Assembly (NCBI GenBank): GCA_947493695.1
Contig: CANLSF010000005.1
Coordinates: forward strand, 546,096-610,095
Direction: 5' to 3'
From: an uncultured Kiloniellaceae bacterium
Lineage (GTDB): Bacteria > Pseudomonadota > Alphaproteobacteria > Kiloniellales > Kiloniellaceae
Length of the DNA stretch: 64,000 nucleotides
The position numbers were made by a program, and so were the translations under genes. The notes below the pieces were generated by a model. That model did not search any database. It saw nothing but the letters and a program-made list of their open reading frames with translations, and had not been told where the DNA came from. Of the stretch, positions 26,451 to 35,010 are shown piece by piece; within the stretch, counting starts at the first letter, position 1; every line of letters starts with the position of its first letter.

Positions 26451-27482
26451 TTATTGCCCACCGCCGCTGTCCGACGGTGTGCGTCGCTTGAGCATCAATG
26501 CGTCTTTCATGCGCATCCAAAGCCCGAGCAGGCCGTCCGGTGAAAAAAGGACGACCAGAAGAAAAGCAAGTCCGATGACCGTGTTGAAACGTTCCCGGTC
26601 GATCAGATCGATGGCAAAATTTTCTAAAAGAACGAAGGCCAGCGCACCGATGAAAGGCCCGATCGGATGGCGCATACCGCCGACCACCGCGATGACCAGG
26701 ATATCGATGACCACATCTACCCCGACCGAACCCGGTGAGATACGGCCGTTGAACCAAACCATCAGAACCCCGGCGGTTCCGGCAATCAATCCCGCCAGCC
26801 AGTATGCAAAGATGCGGTGCAAGGTAACATCGTACCCAATCGCACGCATACGCCGCGGGTTGTCGCGAATGGCCTGCAGGCTAAGCCCGAAGGTCGAACG
26901 CGCGCCATAGAGAACCGCAAAGAAAAAGAAAGCCGCGACTGCGAGACTCAGATAGTAGAAAGGCGTTGGATTACGCCAATAAACACCGAAAAGAACCGGC
27001 GGCTCGACTCCCGCATAACCGGTGAATCCGTTGAAGATGACGTAATTCTGACGCACGAAGTAGAAGAACGCGACGGCAATCGCGAGGGTGATCATGATCG
27101 TGTAGATCCCCTCGGTCCGCACCGATATCGCGCCGATCAGCGCACTAAAGACCGATGCCGCAAAAATTGCGGTCAGGGCCGTCAACCACCAGGGCCACCC
27201 CAGGCCCATGACACCTACGGAGTTATCTCCGAGGATCGCCATCAGATAACCTGCCAGGCCCGCGACTGTCAGTTGAGACAGGCTGACCATGCCACCATAA
27301 CCGGCCAACATCATCAGCGACAATGCGATGGTGCCGAGCACCAGCGAGTAAGCCCCGATCTGGAAGACAAAAAAGTTCGAGGCAAACGCCGGATAGAACA
27401 ACAGAAAGACAGCAACCAGAGCCGCAGCGGGATGAATGGTCGGAAGCCTGTTTTTGCCGGCGATAAGGGAAAGATCAGCCAT
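26451..27482 (-). CDS. Liv-type ABC transporter permease (LivM-like)
   Basis: 343 residues with about nine to ten hydrophobic segments and the family pattern (GYGGMVSLSQLTVAGLAGY near 65-85; GGMRHPIGPFIGA near 268-280). It forms the inner-membrane channel with the LivH-like permease encoded 3 bp upstream. GGGGAG ribosome-binding site overlaps the end of the upstream gene, consistent with coupled translation. Confidence 0.92.
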   Translation of the reverse strand: MADLSLIAGKNRLPTIHPAAALVAVFLLFYPAFASNFFVFQIGAYSLVLGTIALSLMMLAGYGGMVSLSQLTVAGLAGYLMAILGDNSVGVMGLGWPWWLTALTAIFAASVFSALIGAISVRTEGIYTIMITLAIAVAFFYFVRQNYVIFNGFTGYAGVEPPVLFGVYWRNPTPFYYLSLAVAAFFFFAVLYGARSTFGLSLQAIRDNPRRMRAIGYDVTLHRIFAYWLAGLIAGTAGVLMVWFNGRISPGSVGVDVVIDILVIAVVGGMRHPIGPFIGALAFVLLENFAIDLIDRERFNTVIGLAFLLVVLFSPDGLLGLWMRMKDALMLKRRTPSDSGGGQ

Positions 27483-27485
27483 AGT

Positions 27486-28589
27486 CTAGCTACTCCCCAT
27501 AATGCCCTGCGGACGCACCGCCAGCACCACGACCATGATCACGAAAGTCAGCACCACGCCGTAGGTCGGGAAGTATGCCAACCCGAACTGCTCAGCCAAG
27601 CCGATCAGCAGTGCACCGATAGCTGCGCCAGGTACGGATCCCATGCCGCCGACAATGACCACGACGAGGGATGCCAGGAGGTAGCGGATATCCTCGCCCG
27701 GCGCGATTGAAAGTGCGGTACCGCCGATGACGCCGGCAAAACCGGCCAGACCGGCACCAATTGCAAACACGAGCGCGAAGACGACCTGTACGTTCACGCC
27801 GGACGCCGCAAGCATGTCCCGGTCATTCACCCCCGCACGAATCATCATGCCTACGCGTGTCCGGTTCAGGAACAGCCAGAGCGCAATGCCAACCGCGATA
27901 GCCACCGCCAGCACCGCCAAACGATAGATCGGATATTTGAGGAAAACCTCCTGGCCCGAGGAGCGTATGGTCGAGATAATCGGGAGTTCTGCAGCGCCGA
28001 ACAACCACTCCGGCGGCGCAAACTGATAGGTCGTGCCTGACCAGGTCGCCAGCATGAGGTCCGCCGCAACAATCGAGACACCGATGGTCACCAGGGTTTG
28101 GCGGAGGTCATCGCCTTCCATCCTCCGAAAGACAAGAACCTGCAGCAAAATACCGGTAATTGCGATTGCGATGAAGGCGGCACCCAGGCCGACAAACCAG
28201 TTCCCTGAGACCTCAGCCGCCTCGTAGCCGATGTAGGCTCCGAGCAGGTACATCGAGCCGTGGGCCAGATTTACATTGCGCATCAGTCCAAAGACGAGCG
28301 TGAAACCACTGGCCACCAGAAAATAGAGTCCGGCCAGGGTAAGGCCGTTGAGAAAGGTGTTTACGAAGGTTTTCTTGCGCCCAAGCGTTGAGATCATCCA
28401 ATCCGGCCAGACCGCAAAGATCATCCAGAGGAAGATGCCCGCCGAAATCAGGATCACAATCGCCCAGAAAGTGTGCCGCTCGATAAATCGCCTCAAGAGG
28501 TCACGCCTCCAGCCGACACGATTTCGGAACACGGGTCCGGCAAGGACACCCGGATCAGATGGCCAAGCGGCATAGAACGCAATGTCCAT
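27486..28589 (-). CDS. Liv-type ABC transporter permease (LivH-like)
   Basis: 367 residues from the ATG at 28589 (GGAAAG a few nt upstream). The frame remains open to 28727, but those 46 residues look non-conserved. An N-terminal extension of roughly 75 residues with one extra hydrophobic segment (IVILISAGIFLWMIFAV) precedes the usual permease core, which has FGLMRNVNLAHGSMYLLGAY and GGMGSVPGAAIGALLIG. It is the first gene of a 12-gene operon running to 14261. Confidence 0.9.
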   Translation of the reverse strand: MDIAFYAAWPSDPGVLAGPVFRNRVGWRRDLLRRFIERHTFWAIVILISAGIFLWMIFAVWPDWMISTLGRKKTFVNTFLNGLTLAGLYFLVASGFTLVFGLMRNVNLAHGSMYLLGAYIGYEAAEVSGNWFVGLGAAFIAIAITGILLQVLVFRRMEGDDLRQTLVTIGVSIVAADLMLATWSGTTYQFAPPEWLFGAAELPIISTIRSSGQEVFLKYPIYRLAVLAVAIAVGIALWLFLNRTRVGMMIRAGVNDRDMLAASGVNVQVVFALVFAIGAGLAGFAGVIGGTALSIAPGEDIRYLLASLVVVIVGGMGSVPGAAIGALLIGLAEQFGLAYFPTYGVVLTFVIMVVVLAVRPQGIMGSS

Positions 28590-29014
28590 CGTCCGGACTT
28601 TCCATTCAGCCTGTCGCCCATTTTTCCGCAGCATATCGACGCCGGAACACCGCGCGTCAAATGCATCGCCAAGCTCATGGATACCATGATCTCTCGTGCC
28701 TCCCTCGATGCCATCTCGTTCCAGCAAGACGACGTTTTTTATGGGATGGTCTGGCTATGAGTTCCGGGGTACATGTCCCAGGCTCGCTTGGTGACGTCCC
28801 ATACTGCCTTTTTGGCGTTGACTTGAGTGTGGAGAGGAAAATTAACCCTCACAAGCCGGTTTAATTGCGATTTTGGGTAATATCGGGTAAATATTGAGGC
28901 ATGCTGCGGAATCATTTGAGCTGGGACATTACCTTGCGGGAGGAGTCGCGCTGGCAATCACCGGCGTTACCGCCTGCTATTCTGACCACCCGTCCCCGCT
29001 TTCCGGAAACGGGA
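28590..29014. other. Divergent promoter region of the Liv/Tm-1 operon
   Basis: This stretch separates the start of the 12-gene minus-strand operon from a plus-strand gene and should contain both promoters. At 28875-28894 there is an imperfect direct repeat, GGGTAATAT followed by GGGTAAATAT, a possible regulator site. No convincing -24/-12 sigma-54 promoter was found by eye. If the downstream plus-strand gene starts at 28901 instead of 29015, its first codons fall here. Confidence 0.4.
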
Positions 29015-29620
29015 ATGCCCAACGAAGTCGCGCTATTGCTGCCGAACGATCATGGCGCCTCAGATCTCATTTCCAAAGTTCTGACTATGCCGTCGTATCT
29101 TCAGGCTCGCGCACTCGGCCTTTTCCTTGCCGACCCCTTTTTTAATGCCGGCACCGAAGCGGCACGGATGCGTGATACCGGAATCAAGTGGGTCGCCAAT
29201 CTGCCCTCTGTCGAACAACAGGATCAGGAATTCGTGCAACTGCTCGGCGACGTCGGGCTCGACCGCAGTATGGAAATCAAGCAGCTGGGAGAGCTGGCCG
29301 CAGCCGGATTCCAGGTCCTGGCTGTGGTCTCCGGTCCTGAAGCAGTCGAGGCCGCGGCCAGGATCAACCCGGCTGCATTTTTCGTAATCCCAAAAGTGAC
29401 TGACTTTGCAGCGGGCTTCCCATCCCTGCGCCAGCGTGGAGCGGCTGCAAGAGAGGTCCGTGAGGCTGCCAGCAATGCCGGGTGGAAAGGCGCGTTACTG
29501 GGTCTCGCTGCCGAAAGTGAGGTTGCGCACGAAACGCTCTGGCCTGATGTGCTCGACGGTGTGGTCTGCCGACCCGTCCCGATTGCAGCCTTTCCTGCTG
29601 ACGGAGAGCGCACGCAATGA
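29015..29620 (+). CDS. Degenerate PEP-hydrolase-like TIM-barrel protein
   Basis: 201 residues from the ATG at 29015 (GGAAACGGGA just upstream); the frame extends back to an ATG at 28901. I do not recognise a named family with confidence, but the middle aligns by eye with the TIM-barrel protein encoded at 21249-22082: a LADPF-like strand, then WVANLPSVEQQDQEF matching [14 protein letters not shown], then LGDVGLDRSMEIKQLGELAA and FVIPKV. The first strand and its GGGAGTG-type loop are missing, so it is shorter and probably not an enzyme. It is divergent from the transport operon and may be a regulatory or binding offshoot. Confidence 0.6.
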   Translation: MPNEVALLLPNDHGASDLISKVLTMPSYLQARALGLFLADPFFNAGTEAARMRDTGIKWVANLPSVEQQDQEFVQLLGDVGLDRSMEIKQLGELAAAGFQVLAVVSGPEAVEAAARINPAAFFVIPKVTDFAAGFPSLRQRGAAAREVREAASNAGWKGALLGLAAESEVAHETLWPDVLDGVVCRPVPIAAFPADGERTQ

Positions 29621-29740
29621 CACGCGATCCATCATCCTTTCTCTGCCTGCAAGGCATCGAAACATATATTTCTTGTAGCAACCTTCTCACTCGGCAGACA
29701 ATCCAGAAACACCAGCGAAAAATCTGATAGGACGATTGAC

Positions 29741-30112
29741 TTGAAGACTTCCAACCTCGTGACAGTGGGGCACGCCTACAGCGGATCTACGGCGGCCCAG
29801 GTGAAGGCAATGCTTGAATCTTCGGGCATAAAGGTTTTCGCTCATCCCTGGTACATGCAGGCATTGCAATGGAATTTGACCCACGCCCTAGGCGGAATTG
29901 AGCTACAGGTACCTGCTTCGCAGGTCGAACTGGCCGAAGTTATCCTTGCCGACGTTGAAATGACATCGCTGTCCAGGAGCAGGCTTTTTTTATTGCTGAT
30001 CGGTGTGATTGGTGTGATCTGGGTCGCCGTACCGCCCCCGCCTTCGGGGTTCTTTGCTACCGTCAGACGACCGGCTATAGCAAGCACTGCCGCCGGGGAA
30101 GTTATCCCTTAA
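29741..30112 (+). CDS. DUF2007-type small protein with one membrane segment
   Basis: 123 residues starting at a TTG. The N-terminal about 70 residues fit the DUF2007 (putative signal-transducing) pattern: an initial strand, AAQVKAMLESSGIKVF, then LGGIELQVPASQVELAEVIL. This is a ferredoxin-like fold found in many bacteria with unknown role. A hydrophobic segment follows (about 80-97), then a Pro-rich tail. The 3' end overlaps the convergent regulator gene by 11 bp. The start codon is uncertain. Confidence 0.6.
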   Translation: MKTSNLVTVGHAYSGSTAAQVKAMLESSGIKVFAHPWYMQALQWNLTHALGGIELQVPASQVELAEVILADVEMTSLSRSRLFLLLIGVIGVIWVAVPPPPSGFFATVRRPAIASTAAGEVIP

Positions 30113-31841
30113 GGCCGTACTTCGCCATTTTGTTATACAGCGTCTTGCGTGAGATCCCGAGACTTTCTGCGGTTCGCGTCCTGTGGAAGCCGTTTCGCCA
30201 GAGCGCATCGACCACCCTACGTTTTTCGGTCCGCGCATCGGCAACATCTTCCTGGCTGCTTTCCAGAATCCCGGTCAATTCTTCCGGCTGAATTTGATAT
30301 GAGAGTTTGCGGCCTGCCAGCGAGCCAAGGAGACGCCGCAGCTCAGCTTCATTTTCATTCCAGGTATGTGCCGTCAGAAGCTTTCGCGCCGCGGTCGAGA
30401 ACTCACTGCGGCCGGGCGCGGCAGGTGACAAATCCTCCGCAATCGTATCAAGAGTGACAAAAAGATCTTCAATGCGGTCTCTCAAAGGCGGCAAGCGCAA
30501 GCTCCAACCCGCCATGACCCGCGCGAGTTCAGCACCGGCTCCCTGCTCTTGATCGCTTCTCTCGTCTGTGCCATCGCAAACCAGGATCACACGCGGCAAG
30601 ACCGGGACACGTCGGCGACTGCCCGGTACGACAAAATGCCCCTCGCTCAAAGCACGGGCGAGACGGCGCTTGATCGTCGCGGGTAAGGCACCCGGCGCAC
30701 GAATGATGATTAGGCCGAGGTTCTCATCGGTCAGTGCACCGTTGGTCAGGCTCCCAGGGTCCGCTGAGCCGAACAGCCTGCGGCCAACGCCCGCTGGGAA
30801 ATCCTCGGATAAGAGATCGATCTCCAGCAGCGTTTTATTGCCGCGGACACTCTGGTTCGTAAGTGCACTCAGGGTTGGACCAACGTCCAGACCGCGTTCA
30901 GCTAAAATCATAAGGGGTGTTTGCAGGCTTGCGAGCGCCCGCAGCCGACGCAGAAACATGAGCAGTGTCGATGAGCGACCGACGAAACCGCAGCGTTGTC
31001 CCCATGACACCAGTTTGGCGCTTTCGCTGTCCAAAGCGACCCGGCGGTTGGTGGCGCGCCGGTAGGCATCGATTTGATCGGCAACCGAGGCTTCAAAGGG
31101 GAGACGTTCGATCGTTGAGCCGCCGACGTAGCCGTCGATCGGCGCGCGGGCTGTCACGCGCCCCAGATCTTCCGCCGTGACGATAGGTCCGCCTTCCAGA
31201 AGAAACGCCACATCGGGATGAATACGCTTGATCAGGCGGCCAATCTCGCGCGCAACGGAGGCGGTTTCCTCGATCGAGGCACGCATGCGATGACCGAAAG
31301 CCCCACCGGCATTCCAACCCAGGTTCAGACACACCATATCCAATCCGGCATCTGCGCCAAGGCGTGCCTGGGTCCGGGTGGCACAGTAGAACATTGAGGT
31401 CAGACCGACATCCTGAACCGCCCGCAGCAACTCGACTTCCTTTTCAATACCGCGTCCGGCCCGGGACAGGAGCTGCTGCATGGCATGTGTATAGTGCATG
31501 CCACTTGGAAAGTTAACTGCCCCCGCGAACCCGCTCTGTTTGACCTCTTCCGCGATTTCCGCGGGGTCACAGTGTTCGCCCCAGGCATTGACTCCCAAGA
31601 GAACCGGTACTTTGCATTGAGGAAGCAACTCACGAAGAGCGAAGCCTTTGGTCAAGGACCCGGCATCCAGGATCGGCAACATGCAGGCAATCGAAGGTGC
31701 CCCCATATTTCTGAGGCGCCCCGCATTAATCGCCAGCAGGAAATCCGCGCCGCCACGCTCCGCCGCCAGCGCAGCATTACCTGAGCCGATAGCCGCACCG
31801 ACTAAAAAGTGAGATTCTGATTTCGCCAAGCGCACTGTCAT
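30102..31841 (-). CDS. Fis-type regulator with PEP-hydrolase-like TIM-barrel sensor and degenerate AAA+ domain
   Basis: 579 residues. About 1-275 is a TIM barrel of the PEP-hydrolase-like family (LVGAAIGSGNAALAAERGGA, INAGRLRNMG, GFAGAVNFPSG, GGSTIERLPFE, the last matching ASSMERLP of the 277-residue enzyme). About 290-480 resembles a sigma-54 activator AAA+ module in outline (LLEIDLLSEDFPAGVGRRLFG, LRLPPLRDRIEDL), but neither a clear Walker A nor a GAFTGA loop is visible. About 535-576 is a Fis-type helix-turn-helix (AESLGISRKTLYNKMAKYGL). It probably regulates the neighbouring operon in response to a metabolite bound in the barrel. Lack of GAFTGA argues against conventional sigma-54 activation. 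Confidence 0.85.
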   Translation of the reverse strand: MTVRLAKSESHFLVGAAIGSGNAALAAERGGADFLLAINAGRLRNMGAPSIACMLPILDAGSLTKGFALRELLPQCKVPVLLGVNAWGEHCDPAEIAEEVKQSGFAGAVNFPSGMHYTHAMQQLLSRAGRGIEKEVELLRAVQDVGLTSMFYCATRTQARLGADAGLDMVCLNLGWNAGGAFGHRMRASIEETASVAREIGRLIKRIHPDVAFLLEGGPIVTAEDLGRVTARAPIDGYVGGSTIERLPFEASVADQIDAYRRATNRRVALDSESAKLVSWGQRCGFVGRSSTLLMFLRRLRALASLQTPLMILAERGLDVGPTLSALTNQSVRGNKTLLEIDLLSEDFPAGVGRRLFGSADPGSLTNGALTDENLGLIIIRAPGALPATIKRRLARALSEGHFVVPGSRRRVPVLPRVILVCDGTDERSDQEQGAGAELARVMAGWSLRLPPLRDRIEDLFVTLDTIAEDLSPAAPGRSEFSTAARKLLTAHTWNENEAELRRLLGSLAGRKLSYQIQPEELTGILESSQEDVADARTEKRRVVDALWRNGFHRTRTAESLGISRKTLYNKMAKYGLKG

Positions 31842-31991
31842 TCAGCCCCGCCACCGCTTTGAGCCTGTTTTCTTAGCAGATTTATGCTCGAACAGCGACG
31901 CCGCAGTCTACCGGCGGTCGCGGTAACGGGGATTAATTCTGAATCTGACGATCAGAATTACTGCCGGATACTCTTCAAATATCGGTCATTT

Positions 31992-33284
31992 CTACTGGGA
32001 CGACTTGGATAAATCCTTGGATCTTGAGAGCTGCGTTGCGCAGAGAAAACTCAGGAATGACATGGCGGCAGCGGTCGCCAAGCAGAGTGAGAGCCCCCCC
32101 AATTGATAGCTCAAACCCGAGAGCAGTGTCCCAAGCAGACGCCCAGCAGCGTTGGACATGTAGTAGAAACCCACATCCATAGTCACACGTGCCGAACTTG
32201 TAATGGCGAGTATCAGGTAGGAATGGAGTGAAGAGTTCAGCGCAAAGACTGCGCCAAAAACAAGCAATCCGCCGATGAGGACGACTGTCAGCCATGTGAC
32301 GTCACTCTGTCCGTCCGAAATCCAGGCGGAGAATGCCAGGATTGCCGGAATGGCAGTGAGCAACGCAACCCATAGCCTGGCCATCTGAGCAATCTCGGAC
32401 AGGGACTTTCCCTTGGCACGCAGCAATTTCGGTGTCGCGGCCTGGATAATGCCGTAACCGATAACCCAGAGAGCCATAAAAGCGCCTATCTGAAAGAAGG
32501 CGGCGCGGTTTCCGGCGTCACTGCCGTCAGACAAGACGCTGTAGAAGTAGATCGGGATACCGACAACGAACCAGGTGTCACGCGCGCCAAATAGGAACAG
32601 GCGCGCTGCGGAGAGACGGTTCACATTTGCGTCTTTTGAAAAGACCTCCCGGAACTTCACTCCCTTTTTGCTTCCAGACAAGCCAGCCGGCATCAACATC
32701 ACGACGGCAAGCAGGATAACCCCTAGCGCGATAGCCATCGCCAAGACTGACGCGGTGAAACCGATAGAACCCAGCAACAACGTACCGAGCAAAAAACCCA
32801 AGCCCTTAACCGCATTCTTGGATCCGGTCAAAACCGCGACCCAGCGGAACAACGCCCCCTGATCCTTCGCGGGAGCAAGAACCTTTACCGCGCTCTTCGC
32901 GCTCATCTTCGAGAGATCCTTGGCCACACCGGAGACACCCTGCACTGTCATGACAAAGACGACCGAAACCACCAGAGCCCAGTCTGTGTCGATTTGCGTC
33001 AGTGCCAGCAAAGCTCCAATTTGCAATACGAGACCGGCGTAGAGCGTGCTTGTCAGTCCAAAACGAGCGGCGATCCAACCCGCCGAGAGATTGGTGACCA
33101 TGCCCATGAATTCATAGAGCAAAAACAGCCAGGCGAGCTGGAGCGCACTGAAGCCCAGGCTGTGAAAATGCAGAAGCACAAGCATGCGCAACGCGCCATC
33201 GGTTAACATGAATGCCCAATAGGCAAGTGTAACTACGGCATAGGCCACGAGCCCATTGGGGGGCTGCGCAGTTATCTCACTCAT
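31992..33284 (-). CDS. arsJ: Organoarsenical efflux MFS transporter ArsJ
   Basis: 430 residues from the ATG at 33284, with GAGGGGCGG directly upstream; an ATG at 33308 lies inside the preceding gene. About eleven to twelve membrane spans, major facilitator fold, with the ArsJ-type loop GVSGVAKDLSKMSAKSAVK. It is encoded immediately after a glyceraldehyde-3-phosphate dehydrogenase gene, the defining arrangement of the ArsJ pathway: GAPDH makes the unstable 1-arseno-3-phosphoglycerate from arsenate and ArsJ exports it. Expressed with the GAPDH gene as an operon. Confidence 0.93.
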   Translation of the reverse strand: MSEITAQPPNGLVAYAVVTLAYWAFMLTDGALRMLVLLHFHSLGFSALQLAWLFLLYEFMGMVTNLSAGWIAARFGLTSTLYAGLVLQIGALLALTQIDTDWALVVSVVFVMTVQGVSGVAKDLSKMSAKSAVKVLAPAKDQGALFRWVAVLTGSKNAVKGLGFLLGTLLLGSIGFTASVLAMAIALGVILLAVVMLMPAGLSGSKKGVKFREVFSKDANVNRLSAARLFLFGARDTWFVVGIPIYFYSVLSDGSDAGNRAAFFQIGAFMALWVIGYGIIQAATPKLLRAKGKSLSEIAQMARLWVALLTAIPAILAFSAWISDGQSDVTWLTVVLIGGLLVFGAVFALNSSLHSYLILAITSSARVTMDVGFYYMSNAAGRLLGTLLSGLSYQLGGLSLCLATAAAMSFLSFLCATQLSRSKDLSKSSQ

Positions 33285-33291
33285 CCGCCCC

Positions 33292-34302
33292 TCATAAAGA
33301 TTCGGCAAGCATCCGGGTCACATCCGCCAGCCGCCAAGCATAGCCATATTCGTTGTCGTACCACGCATAGACCTTCACCTGCGTTTCGTTGACGACCACG
33401 GTGGATAAAGCATCGACGATCGCAGATCTGGGATCATTCACATAGTCTGCGGATACCAGCGGACGGGTTTCATAACCGAGGATGCCCTTGAGAGCACCAT
33501 CGGCCCAACTCTTGAAAAATCCATTCACCTCCTCGATAGAAGTAGGCCTTTTCATTTCGAAGACGCAGTCGGTCAAAGAGGCATTCAAGAGCGGTACCCT
33601 GACAGCGTGCCCGTTCAGGCGACCTTTCAGTTCAGGATAAATCAGTGTGATCGCAGTCGCCGCACCGGTGGTGGTCGGGATCAGTGAGTTAAGTGCCGAG
33701 CGTGCCCGCCTCAGGTCCTTCGCGGGCCGGTCCACCATTATCTGCGTGTTGGTCACATCATGGATGGTCGTGATTGATCCATGCTGAATGCCGATTTCTT
33801 CGTGCAACACCTTGACAACCGGCGCAAGGCAATTGGTCGTGCAACTTGCGGCCGTAACAAGATGATGTTTTTGCGGGTCGTAGAGCCCGTGGTTTACACC
33901 GTAAACAAGATTTAGCGCTGGGGCCTCCTTAACCGGCGCAGAAACGGCGAGCTTTTTCACACCGGCATCATAGTAGGCCTGCAAAAGCGCCGGGGTTTTG
34001 AAAACACCCGTGCAATCGATCACAAGATCGACGTCCAGCTCCCTGAGCGGCAGATCCTCGATCCGCGCCGCGCCCGTCATCAGCATTCGATTGTCGTTGA
34101 TTGTGACGCTTTTCGAATCATGAGAAAAATCGGCGTCCCAACGACCGTGAACTGTATCGAACTCAAAAAGATGAGCATGCTGTTCCGGGTCACCTTCAAC
34201 ATCGTTTAGCAAAACAAGCTTGCCCGGTACGCCCTCCTCCACAAGCGCACGCAGCACAAGCTTGCCGATACGGCCCATGCCGTTGATCGCGATATTCACC
34301 AT
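33292..34302 (-). CDS. ArsJ-associated glyceraldehyde-3-phosphate dehydrogenase
   Basis: 336 residues from the ATG at 34302 (GGGAG seven nt upstream). The GAPDH pattern is complete: NAD-binding INGMGRIGKLVLRA, catalytic cysteine in AASCTTNCLAPV, the histidine and IHDVTNTQ segment, and C-terminal AWYDNEYGYAWR. Its position directly before arsJ marks it as the dedicated arsenate-detoxification form rather than the glycolytic enzyme. It converts glyceraldehyde-3-phosphate plus arsenate to 1-arseno-3-phosphoglycerate. No arsR gene is adjacent; the nearest is the fusion about 20 kb away. Confidence 0.95.
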   Translation of the reverse strand: MVNIAINGMGRIGKLVLRALVEEGVPGKLVLLNDVEGDPEQHAHLFEFDTVHGRWDADFSHDSKSVTINDNRMLMTGAARIEDLPLRELDVDLVIDCTGVFKTPALLQAYYDAGVKKLAVSAPVKEAPALNLVYGVNHGLYDPQKHHLVTAASCTTNCLAPVVKVLHEEIGIQHGSITTIHDVTNTQIMVDRPAKDLRRARSALNSLIPTTTGAATAITLIYPELKGRLNGHAVRVPLLNASLTDCVFEMKRPTSIEEVNGFFKSWADGALKGILGYETRPLVSADYVNDPRSAIVDALSTVVVNETQVKVYAWYDNEYGYAWRLADVTRMLAESL

Positions 34303-35010
34303 TCTTCGTCTCCCGACGTTCCGATAGAAATTTGAGGAAAGATTGAGCCCAGGGTGCAAATGCCGTTGCGCCGGAGCTCTCGAACCTCATCTATCAGACT
34401 CAAGCGAAGTGTCGCGATTGAGAGATGAAAAGTTGTCGGAGCGTTGCCCGATATGAGCAAGCGGGTGATGATCTGCAACATGAAAAACAAACTGACGCGC
34501 ACCAAAGAATCGATAGTAAACTCAAAAACATCCGGCCGCTGCAAACAGCAACCGAGCATCGGAAAGCACTGTTTCTGGGACATTTAGGCCGTACAAAGCC
34601 CACAACGCCTAGTGTTTCCCGAATCCGAATAGACAAAAAGAGGCGAATTGAGCCGCTTCTTTTGAACGTCATACTGCGTATAGGTTACATTCAGATGACA
34701 AGGCCGGTCTGCGGAAGATCATTCTTGCCGGTATGTTCCGGAGACAAACTCTCTTCAAGAGTTACAGTGAGGTTAAGCGCCAAGTTCCCGGAAAACCTTG
34801 CAACAGCCTGGCGCCTAGATCCAACAAATACAGAAAACCTGAACACTTCATCAGGAAAACTGAATTGAGCTTCCCTCACCCCTGCCCCAAGGTCACGAAA
34901 CTATAACAGGCAGGCAAGTTAGTCCGGTCGGTTGAAAACTGAGGCTTTATTTCGCGCGGCAAACAAAAACAACGACCACGCGAATGGGGAAAATCTGGGA
35001 GGACACTATT
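34303..35010. other. Intergenic region between GAPDH and TRAP genes
   Basis: About 700 bp. It should hold the divergent promoters of the gapdh-arsJ pair and the TRAP transporter. An open frame at 34425-34868 (+) encodes 147 residues with no recognisable motif, heavy in Arg/Lys/Ser, and no good ribosome-binding site, so I do not call it. GGGAGG at 34997-35002 is the ribosome-binding site of the TRAP binding-protein gene. Confidence 0.4.

Noticed and set aside
28590..28727. 46-codon N-terminal extension of the LivH-like permease
   Set aside because: Sequence is not permease-like and a ribosome-binding site precedes the internal ATG at 28589.
28728..28900. Possible sigma-54 promoter before livH
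   Set aside because: No TGGCAC-N5-TTGC match was found by eye on the minus strand, and the local regulator lacks GAFTGA.
34425..34868. Plus-strand frame of 147 codons upstream of the TRAP genes
   Set aside because: No recognisable domain, poor ribosome-binding site and unusual composition; could be real but not supportable from sequence.
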